A stretch of 64,000 nt of DNA from Cristatella mucedo (lineage: Eukaryota; Bryozoa; Phylactolaemata; Cristatellidae): NCBI GenBank assembly GCA_009760855.2, contig WPIO01000022.1, positions 1,578,501 through 1,642,500 of the forward strand. The letters are read 5' to 3'. Positions 49,931-61,900 of the stretch are shown in pieces. Every line of letters begins with the position of its first letter. The stretch's first letter is position 1. Both the position numbers and the translations under genes were made by a program. The notes beneath the pieces are model-generated. The model was not told where the DNA came from, did not search any database, and worked only from the letters and a program-made list of their open reading frames with translations.

Positions 49931-52900
49931 GTAAGTGAGACACAACTTAGTGGTGCACGGCTCCGACGTTACCGTGTTGCAAGATGGCTGCTGCTCGAGG
50001 CTGACGTACGGTTGGGCTGTCCATAGAGCTAAGAGCTTGATCGACTACAGTTAATGAATCTGTGTCGTCTCACTTGGCAAGTTAAACCGTGGCCAGTTTC
50101 TCGTGTTTTTTCTTTCAATTCTGACCACCAGGGCGACTCCCGCTGTAATGGAAGTATCTATTGTTGGATCTAACTGGCAGTTCAGTCAGTATTTATCTTG
50201 CATGCCTCCAGCCATTCTTCACAGCTGCCTTCGGAAGTGATTAGGGGTCATCGAGCTGCTGCTGCGGCCGAGCTACCCTAGATAGCTTACAGCTCCATCT
50301 TGCATTGAGAGCTGCTGCTGCAGCTACTGCTACCACAGCTGCTGCTACCACCGTTGCTAGTGCAGCTGCGACTAGAACACATTTATTTAGGTTTGCTTAG
50401 GGCAAAGCATTGCAGAGTAATTTAACTAGCCTTGATTCTGTCTCGGCTAGATTATTTTAATTTCCTTGTAGCTGCGCTACCGAAAAAAGCCGCTAGGCCA
50501 CTGCAGCTGGTGATGAATATGGCCACAAGGCTAGTTTATAAATCCCGAGGTTTAACCATGTGTCTCCTTTGCTGAAAAGCGATAAAAAATAAATGAAAAG
50601 TAAAAATCATTTGTATATCGCCATAACGGAACTTAATCTCTATTCAGGCGCTTTAGATATACCTCAGGGCTCGAGCCCACGACCTCGGCCAGACCTTGGT
50701 CTGGTGAAAGCACCTTAACTACCGGGCCAAACCTGCTCCCTGCCGGTTGAACAGCAGCTTGGCTTCTTAGTACCTAGCTGAACTGCTGCACTGATTTCAG
50801 CCTCCTTGTCCTCTCACGTCCCGTGTGGGCAATACATTAGCTGTTCCATTCCTCTGCTTAAAGACCATTGGAAGCAGACGCTTTCGCTCTGCAGGTTCTG
50901 CAGACTCTGTAAGTCACTTCCACAACTCTTACACAATGACAACTACTCTCCTGCTGCAGACTATGGCAAATCCTTTCCAGCTGTCCCGAGCTGCTATACC
51001 CATGCTACTCACTACTTCAACTCCACTCCTGACTCAGCTATGCTTCTCACTGTCTCTTTGTTGCGTGAGATGAAGCCTGTTGGCTACTGAGTGCGTACCG
51101 AAAGCCGCTTAGGCTTTAGGTGTGCAATGCAAAACTCTCCTGCATAATACCCACATAAGCTTTGCGGCTTGGTAGAGTTACAAGTGGAGATACATATGTG
51201 TGGGAGGAAATCCACAAGGAGTGGATCAAGGTTGTTTTGAGCCATCTCCATTGCTGTCCGAGTAGGATGCATCGAGTGGCTTCAGTACCTACAAATGAAT
51301 TTAGCAACCGATGAGGTTGCAATAGTTCCACATACCTTACTGTTGTTTTCTGTGCAGTCTGTCGAGTAGTCAGCATGGCTGGCAAGCTCTCTCTACTGCT
51401 GTGGCTAGGCAATAGCATCGATGAGTGTGGCATGGCAAAAGTCAATCATGAAATGGTTGTGGTGTCGCAGGTCCTATCGATTTTTGTGATCGTATGCATG
51501 CCGTGTCTCTTAGCAGTTTATCTCTTTGTGTGTGTGCGCGTGTGTATGTGTGTATGCACACTCATGCGTGTGCATGTGTGTATGCGGGCCTGTGCAAGCG
51601 CTTGCTCGTGCATGTGTTATAATCTGTCTGCATCCCGGCTGATCTCGAGCTGGCATCACGTATTCTGCCTTACAGGAAGTACTGGTGCCTATTTTCTGGA
51701 TTCTGTTTTTGGCACTAATCAAATGGATCACGGTTGGTACAGATGTGGTGAGTCCCATCACAGGATTTCCGACCAAGAACTTGTACCAGTATCCGGCCTG
51801 GATCAAGTCTCTGTTCGTGGTTGCGCCCAACAGCTCCACTCACGAGGCCATCATTGATCGGGTGCAGGATCTCAGCAGCATTCCGGTGTTCAGGTTCAAG
51901 TCGTCGATCGATGCTGAAAGGCGCTACAGAATCTTGAGCACCGATGCTGTCAATGACATGCCTCTTGGCATAATATTCGGCGATTCGGTATACAACTATA
52001 CGCTGAGGACGGTGTCAGAAATGAGCGTAGACACAAGCACACTCGTGGGAAGCCTAGGTATGTCAGAATCACGGCTCCTTCCTGTCCCAGCAATATATAT
52101 TGCCTTGAGAACATGGGTATTATATCTTCTGCTGTATAGCTTCATTTGTAGTATATGGTAAAGGTCTGGTTAAAGTCCTAATTCATTGTAATGAAATGCT
52201 AGTACATATACAGAAACAAAGTATACCAGGGTGATCAGATTATTTATGACAGTGATCACGGTCGGTGCTTGGGAGAGTACGGTTCACCACTAATCCTAGC
52301 AGCTGTAGGGCGACAGGCATGTTAGTGCTAACAGGTTTCCACATAACAAGGAACTCGATTAGACGTTCTTTGGCTGCTTGTCTGTCGAGAGGACCTTCCA
52401 GCTGGCCCGGATGGGGTTGGTTGGCGGTGACTCGTCCTCTCTCTACTCGATATGGTGAGCTCATTGCCCACATGCACTGTGTGCAAGATTATGTAAGCAT
52501 TCCTTGATTGATCAATATGGGAATATGCTTTTTAATATGTATATAATAGTTATTTATCTAATATTTAATATTTCTTTAATATTTTGATATTCAAATTTTA
52601 ATATTTATTTAATATTTATATATTTATTATTTAATATATTTAATATTTATGAATATTTGTCAAATATGCTTTTGAGCTGCGGTATGTGCAAACATGTTCC
52701 GACTGAGGGTGTTAGGCAATTCGGCAGCCATGTTATATGTGTGTTGTCAATTAGTAGATGAACATTGTAACAAGTGCCGATAGTTCCAGACTTTTTTCGG
52801 TATTCCTAGGCTTGCAGAAAACTGCTCGGGCATCCTCGGATGTGTTTAGAAGCAGAAATAATAAAAATATGTCAATAATTCTTCAGGTTTCCATGTGGCT

Positions 52901-55900
52901 GGCCTGGTTGCTGCTGCTGCTGAGTGCATTAGGTTACTTGATGAGATCTTCCTTGAGGCTATGGCTCCATGGCTATCTTGTTACATTTCTCAGTAGACGG
53001 TAAGCAATATGAAAACTGCCAAACGTGCCATCGTAGCAGCTAGCATCTCAGTGGCCTCTTACCTCTTCACCCTCCTTCTCGAATGGCGCTTAGGCATGAT
53101 TCAGCAGGGAAAATAATAATAATAATGAAAATGGACAATAATAAAACATTGGATAGCATCCTAGGCAAAATATTTCTTTTTGCTCGGCTTTTTACAGATG
53201 CTGGTTTTTGTTAGTGATAGCATGCACAGTGTCAGCACTCATAAACACACAAAGTACAGTTCACACTGACTGAGCCCGAGGTGTGAGGCACAAGCTAGTT
53301 TTTAGCTACTTTTTAGACGTCAAATCAATAGCTGTGACATGAGTCGGTAGTGCATTACAGTCTGTGCGAACATTTAAACTGAAGGAATTGTATCTGAAAG
53401 ATTGGTTGGCTAGGGGCACAACTAATGGACCAGAGACAGGCGTGTAGGTGGTGGGATGGTAGGCCTGATTAGGTAGTATTTCTGATAGGTAGGCCAAAGC
53501 AAGAAAGTGAAAATACCTAAAGTTGAGTGAACCTTGAAGTGCTCTATACATTGCTTGATGAGGCAGTAAAGCTTGATTAGAGGTAGTGTAGTGTGGCATT
53601 AATAATTATAATAATAATTGTTTTAAGACTTCCGACAGTCAGCAGAATGGCAAAAGCTGGTGTAGTTATCTGATGAAAAGTGATTTTGGAACAGGACTGA
53701 CAGGTTAGATGCAGATGCTACAGGAGATATGCTAGCCGAGCACATTTCAGGCTTAAGCTTTACAATTTTTGAGTAACACTAGGTTGACCCAGAACTAGTC
53801 AGTTGATTTGTATCGTTATTCAATTTGAGGATGTTTGCTGGCATCCAAATAGGAATACATTTTGCATGCATGAGAGTTGCAGCAGTTCGGTTGTTTTCTA
53901 GTATGCCTGGGCTGGCAGGGATTGATCAAAGCACTCGCACAGCTGTATGTCTTCTGCATGAAAACCTAGATTGCGCAAAGGGCATAGGCAAGAATGCATT
54001 TATGCAAATAAGTGGACTAAGCACTGATCCTAGGGGTACATCATACTTGAACAGCTCACCGGATGGTTAGTAGTTGGCAGCTACTCTATGAAATATCCCT
54101 CTGAGATAGGGCCTGAGCCATTGCAGTGCTTTGCTTGTGATGTTTAGGCAAGATGATTGGTGCCCAAAGAGGGTGTGCTGATCGACGGTATCGAAAGCTG
54201 CCTATAGATTCAGCAGAATTAGCAGGGACACAGTACCTAGGTTAGCATTCCTGACCAGAAGTCTTTGTTACAGTGGGAGCAGTACTGACGTTGTGGAATG
54301 AGTGATTTTCTCCGACTTCCTAACTGGAGTCTACTTGCTTGGTTTGGCGTTTCGATATGTTAGTTTATAACTGGTTTGGTACTACTAGGCTTGCTCCAAT
54401 AGCAATACGTAGAGTGAAAGTAAGTCTGATGATGCTCTTGGCAGGAGGGGTAAGGAAGATATTTTTTTAGCAAACTGCATCAATGCTGGGGGTCCCAAGG
54501 CTTTGCAATTCACAGATTATTTTCGATACCCAAGGGGACACAAACTGTGGGCTGGATGAAATCTGTTATTGGTCAGTCAGATGTGCAGAATTTGGAAAAA
54601 CAATAGGGGTTGACAACATGTAATTGGGTGAGGGCATCTTACCAAGTGTGTGACCTTTGTTGTAAGTAGAGTCATGCACACGAGCCACTTGAGAAAATTA
54701 ATGGGCTGAGTACGAAATTTGGCAATACTCTCAGGTGCAAAAAATTCTCGAAGTACAAATATGCTGCTGCTGTGCTCGTTTAGTTTGACGTTGCCCTACT
54801 ATGATTATTTATTACCTGCCGTTCCCTGCCAGGCTTATAGGCCGCTAGCTTCTCTGACGGCTCTAGCTCATTCAAATAAGCCTGGGGTTTTACTGAAAAG
54901 TTGTTCTGCTTCTGGCATAGGCCGAATATTCTGCCTCAGCCACCTGTCGAATTTGCTCCATAATCGTTCTATGGTATTCAAATAGGGTGATTGGCTGGGC
55001 CACTGCACCAGCACCAAACAAGGATTCGTCAAGAAGTACTTCACTGGCCTATCAGTTTGCAGAGGGTCGCTATCTTGCTGCCAAATGCAACCATCCCAAA
55101 GTAGAGTATTTGAGCTTTGAAAGCCAACCTGCTTGACCAACAATAGCTTCAGTGAAGTACTTACTTGTTGACAAATCTTTGGTACTGGTGCGTTGGCCCA
55201 ACCATTTTCCTGATTTGAACTCCGTGGAACGACAATGGGGCAATATTGACTGGCATCTAAGACGGGATGTTCGGCCTAGGCTATTAGCCGACCTTTTAGT
55301 AAAACTCAGGCTCCGTGGAATGTGCTGTAGCAGAAAAGACAAAGTAGATGCACGTGACCTCCTTGGCTGGTTAGACAAGGGAGGTCATACAAATCGTGAT
55401 GGGGTGACGTCCCACTAAAACGCATACATACCAGCTGCAAATGTTCTTGTTTCTGGGATGTCCACAAGTGCACGAATTTACAGCCGCAGCAGTGACAGAC
55501 ATATTGTTATTGGATTGTTTTCGTCTACGAGAAAGTTGTCAGTTCATTATCTGAATGACTGCTAAAATCACCTAGTGTGAGGAGATGGTTATTTCAGGAT
55601 AAAGTGACGAGAGTTTTCCAACGCTATTTTAATTTTTCTCGGGAAATGAAAGAGATGCCAGTCGGGTGGTGTCGGTCAGGCAGTTAATTTGTTGCAGCCA
55701 GGTATCGGTTGTTAGCAGAAGAGGTCAACAGTGTTGTCAAGAATTGCTTCACATGTTGATGATGCGTTAGTGCTCGTTGAATGCACATTCCATAGGCACA
55801 CTGTAAGAGCAGCTGTTGGGAATATAGCCGGCTTGAGGGCAGCAAAGTTGAATTGATTCACCGCGCTGCTTAAGGGAGGCTCGCTAGACTGGTCAGCTCA

Positions 55901-58827
55901 AAGAGCTGTGAGAAATTTTGGAGATTTGCCCCCCCCCCCTGTTTGCCACCTCCTTTGATTTGTCTGAGCTTCCTGCTGGAGAGTACAGTAAGCCTGGAAG
56001 AGGCTCTGTGTGTGCGTATGCAGGAATGCATTCGAGCGCCAGAAGTCGGACACGAATGGGCATGTACGACCGCAGTACCAAATGGTATGGTCACTTAAAA
56101 ACCAGTGAAGCTACAGTGGCAGCTCGCTCGTGTGCTGGAGCACAGACCTAAAGGACTTTGAGCACTGGCAATAAGCATGTTCATGTTCCGATGCACGTAA
56201 TTTCTTTTGCACCGACTACTAAAACAAGCAATTCAACTAAATAAACAGTCTCAGCAGTATATGTATTCTATACTCCTAAAGAGCATCGGGTTCATCAAAA
56301 GTTCTGCAATTGTAAGGAGGAAACGTGAGCCTCGATTGGCAAACCTCAATTCGGCCGAAAGCTTTAGCTACTGTGGCAATCCACTGTAATGTTCAGCTTG
56401 GCATCTGATGGCACGGATGAATGTAAACATTCACGGCATCTCAGTTAGCACAATGGGCTACCATACCGTACTTGGCATATGGATACGTTAGAGTTACCAC
56501 ATATCTGCAATATACCAAGTTTTTGCTTCGTAAAAAGGCTGGATTTCTTCCGGTACCTCACGTGATGAAGTGTGTGGATCTGAAATGCATGTGATGTGAT
56601 TTTGACTCTGTTCAGAGTAGATCAGGTTTTTTACTAAGGTTCCCCTTCCTGGGCTTCCCACTTTTGCATCTTCACTGTATTTGTAAAGTACAGATTATGT
56701 CCATGGCATTTGTAACATTTTAACTCTCCTATACGTAACTTGTATAAGCGAGTATGTAAAGTACCTCAAGCTATGTCAAGTCGGCAGGGCAATCTTAAAT
56801 TCGGATCTGCTGACAGCTACTTATATGACAGTCATACAAATGTCAGATAGATTTTGCAGATTTGAGATGAGATTTGAGATGATTGACCCATTACTGCTTT
56901 ATCAGAGATGTACTTTAAGGCAACTGGTGTTCTTGGCAGGCACATTTTATGGATAATTTAGCTGCCTTCTTGACCAATATCAATTTCAAATGTGTCAACC
57001 TAGTACAGGACTCCACAATGCAAGTGCGCGACTCCTGACTGAAACAATAAATTGCATTTATGGTACCCCACTTTGCTAAACTGCTCATCGGGTAACAATC
57101 ATGAGACAGTCACTAGTTAGCATTATATGCTTTGGTTGTGTTGTGGGTCTATTTTATTGTCACAAACAGGCAATGAACTTGAATTATATCATTGACTGAA
57201 AACTAGAGGAATACTAGAGGAAGCCTGTTGCTGCAGCCCCTTGAAAGAGACCCTTCAGGGACAGCCAAAGTCAAATGTCTGCCTCCCCAGAAATAGGTGG
57301 GCTCTTCTGAAATGTCTTGCCACAACACAAGCTTGCATTGTTGACTGCAGCACAAGCCTGTCACTGAGTTCGTTCTCTCTGTGCCAAGTAGTTGTGATTT
57401 GCAAGAAAACTTTGGCTTCAATTCACAGAAAGCTGGGATAGATAGCCTTGAGTGGCCACTACACCTATGAGATTCAGCAGGTCACTTCTTGCGATGATAT
57501 TTCAAGGACTTGCTTAATAATCAGCATAGATGCCCGAGCAAGGCTGCAGAGCAGCAGCTATATCTATTAATAGTGCGCATGTGCATATCCCATCCGAGTG
57601 TGTACGATCGTGATGAACGAAACAAAATGTTTGCTTTGGGTATTAACTGCAAACGACATTGGCTCTCACAAAGCGAGAGAATATGCATTGCTGCTGCTGT
57701 GAAGCTACAAGCTACAGCTGTCAAGCAACGTATAAGGACGCTTTTCCATGGATATTTGCCATTCACAAAATTATACAGTAGCTTGAAACATCATGAGACG
57801 TCGATACCTTGGAAGCTCTGCCTAATTAGATTATATGAGTGCATGGTTAGTTCTTGTTTCCATTCATGTGCCATTGCATTACTATAGGCTGTGAACATAA
57901 TCATCCTCTTATGGCCACTGCCAAGCACGAGCTAATAGTGCTGTGCATAGCATGCCTTTTCTGTTTACGTAGGGCAGTGCCGTGACGCCAAAGCAACGTG
58001 CCCTACTGATGCTTATGACTATAACGGTCTGTTATTCCTTCAGTCGATAGTTGACACGGCGCTGCTGGAGGTAAGTGCAGTTGTACAAACTGTGATGTTG
58101 GCTTATATTAATATGGAGAGCAATTATGCTTGCATTCTCAATACCAATTCAGGCTGGCTTTGTAGAATAGGATATTGCAGCAGCTTGAGTATCAGCAGTT
58201 TGTAGAGGTGCCGTCATTTCTTCACCGTGTGACTTTTGTGTTGAAGGTCTCAGGTGCTAACCCGGACAATTCTTACAGCTACACGAAGCGGATGATGCCT
58301 AAGCCGAGCTACATACCAGACTCGAGCGTCATTCGGTCCATTGCACCGATCTACTATGCATTGGTCTATTCCTTCTGCATCCAGCTGCTGGTCATCAGTC
58401 TCGTCACTGAGAAGCAAAAAAAGCAGAAAGAAGTTCTTAAGATTATGGGGATGCGAGATACAGCCTTTTGGTGAGGGATCTCTCATTGAGAGCCATCTGA
58501 GGTTGCCCTGAGCAGCATTCACTGGTCTCTGCTCAGCTATATTGCTTCCGACTTTCGATTTAGCGTTACACGTGCGAAAGTAATTTTGAAATGCAATTGA
58601 CACCGTTTGCATAGCCACTCTTTGCTGTGGTTCCCCAGAGATGTAGGCCAACTTTTGAAAGAACCCGGTTGTTCACATTAGAAATTGACTTACTATCGAT
58701 GGCCGCATTGGCAGTAGCTGTTTACCTCTGCACAATTCAGTACAGATTACCAACCAGAGATCCTAGCAACTGGCGGCCGTGAGCAGCTTCTATTGTGCTT
58801 TTGCATACGTGTCTAAGCATGATGTGC

Positions 58828-58918
<91 letters not shown>

Positions 58919-61900
58919 TTATTTGTACAGCACCCTAAGATAACTCAATGTCTATTCAGAAGCTTCACATAAGCCACAGGGCTCGACTCCACGACCTCGG
59001 CCAGACCTTGGTCAGGGTGAGCACCTTAATCATTGGGTCAAACCAGCACGGTTTTTGCATTCTTAACTAAGTATGAGTCCTTGCTTGTCATTGACTATTG
59101 TTTATTGCCTCTTTTTCAGTGAGCTGTAAAGCCCTGAATAGAGAGATACAGCCTCTCATAGGTGCCGTACGAAGGGACTTAATTAGTGCTATTATTTATA
59201 AGTGAAACTTCCCGATAGGTAGAACGAGATTTTGCATTTAAAAATGGCAAGACGTGTACTTGCAGTCAGATTATCTTAATTGTTATCTAAAGGCTCCAGG
59301 TTTTCCGATGCAGGAGAGGCAAATTTAGTTCCACTTCCTGACAGTATCACACCAGTATAACGGCTCACACGGTGCTCTGGCATGGGAAAGACGAAGAAAC
59401 TAAACAGCAAACAGTGGATAAAAAATAAGCAAGTAAAACAAAGGTCAGCTGACTTAACAGCCAAATTTATTTAGCCATAAAAGAGCCTTAGCAGCATCTC
59501 ACCCTGCTAGTAACCGCCTAAAGGCTCGTCACTGCTGTGGAACTCGAGCTGACGAACCGTGTCGTGAAGTTTAAGCACCTTATCACTGGGCTAAGAGCCA
59601 GGGCTGCTTGTGTCCACTGCCATTATTATAAGCAAGACTCAATGATTGAGTGATTTCACAGCAGTTGATCGGATAATTTCAGATATAATTGAATCACATC
59701 GGTTTGATTGTGCAGCAGGTATGCTGACAGAGGCTAATCGTTCGCCTTCTCCTTCAATGCTTCCTCTACAACCGGTGCTGGTTTTCTGATGAATCATGCA
59801 TCTGGCATACCTTGGCAGGTCCTCGAGGGCATGATTGCGAATAGTCGCATTTATAGCACGCAAGCTAGGACTTACTGCATCGGTGCAACAGCATCCTGCC
59901 GTAGGATTTGTCAGCTATTCTGCCGTCTAGTTTCTAGCTGGCAGTTTGTCGAGTTCAGTGAGACTGCTCTCTAACATCTGCGATTATGCCTATCTTGACT
60001 TCCCCAAAGAAACATTATCTCTTGCATTTCTTGTCATAGGTGGTAAAGTGTCACTTGCTAGAGCAATGAAATATTCCCCATCTTTATTGCTTTGTAGCAT
60101 GCTTGTACAGCGATTTACAAATATTCTTTTTTGCAGGCTGTCCTGGACTCTGCTGTATGCTGCTCTAGTTTTGCTGATCAGCAGCATCGCGACGGTTCTC
60201 GCTGTCGCGACCGACTTCTTCCGTCCACCCAGCAACGTGTTTATATTTTTTCTTATGCTGCTGTTCTACGGGCTTTCCATAATTAATCTGGCATTCGTCA
60301 TTACACCCTTCTTCGACAATCCGAAGGTCGCTGGCCCGGTGGCATCGTTGTTCGTGGCAATCGTAAGCTTGCTGTTTTTTGTGGTGAGCCAGACGACCAA
60401 GTACGGGCCCGACGGCAAGCCGCAGTCTACCATACCAGTCGCCGTCGAGTGGCTTCTATGTCTTCTCTCGCCCACGGCATTGGCCATTGGCATCGAGAGG
60501 GTGAGCTGCAGATTGCTCGGAGGGAGGATTCTTGATGCTGCTGCCATGCTGCTTGACGAATTTTGAGGCTGGTTCGGTTAGCAGGAAACAGAAGTCCATT
60601 TAGCATAGCTCCAACCTATTTCTGCTCACCTGCACTGTCTTGCACTGAGCGAACACACCTGGCAGCACCAGTCAAAGCAAAGGGTTTACACCAGTGCCTG
60701 TTAACTGATAGGACCACACGGTTCTGTCTCTCGTCTTGGTCTCACTAAAGAGTTGATAGTATTTATGTGGGAGGAACTATTTATAGCCGTGCCACCTGGT
60801 TATGCAGCAAGCTCCTGTCTGAGCCGTACCACCCAGTAACCATCTAGCACATTTATTTATGACAGCAATTAGTGGGCCCATGTGATTCGTCCTTCGTGTG
60901 CTTATGAGTGCTGATGGTGTGGATGCTGCTGCCACCTGTAACCATGTTGTGCTTGTTGTCGTTGAGCATGATACCACTAACCATTCTATCATGCTTACTT
61001 TGCAGCAAATGGGAAGTGCCTAGAAAGAGATTTGAATTCTCTGAGGGGGCTATAGCAAATGTATTATTTTGATTGTTATTAATAAAGCTTAAGTGTATTT
61101 GAATGGTGGCCCCTAGAACAGTGATTATCCGTGTTACATTAGTATTAAGTTTTTTCTTTATGTAAAACTAATTATAAGGTCTTTGTTCAGCACCCTAAGA
61201 GAACTAAATCTCTGCCTAGGCACTTTCTATGGGCTGGAAAGTAAGCATATCTATTGGTTAGTGGTAACATGTACAGTGGCAGCATGCATTTGCAGATAAA
61301 TGGCAATTCGCACGGACCCAGCAAATACTGCGAGAAATGGGTGCATTTTTATCTTATCAAACGTTGCCCAGTCAGGTGATGTCGTGACGTCAGTCTGGAG
61401 TGAGTTCCAGGCTGTGAGAACACTCGAACTGAAGGCACGGTTTCCAAGAGTTTGGTTACATGCACGGCTGAACCAATTGAGTAAAAACTGTGAGTGGCAT
61501 GATGCCCTGCCTGATTATGAAATAGTTTGAATTGGTAGGCTGAGTAAGAGAATTAAGGGATCTAAAATGAGTGAAAAAATCTTAAAGTTGATAAGCTCCT
61601 TAATGGGAAACCAGTGTAGGTCGTTGAGAAGTGGTCTAATGTAGTCATTGGATAGTACAGATAGCAGTGACCAACGATCAGCTAGTGAGCCTTTGAAGAG
61701 TGGTTTGTGCCGGGAACTGTTGTTGGTCCGGTTCCTATTCCATTTTCTTCGTTGCTGATGTAATCGCGGGTATCATGTTCACTTGTTTTTTAATCTTTAT
61801 ATCTTCTGCATGCATGAAGCCGCCAGCTTTGGTAGCCTGGTGTCTTGCTGTGATTGAACAGGTGCATTAAAACTGTTGTCGGTTGTATTGATGGACATAT

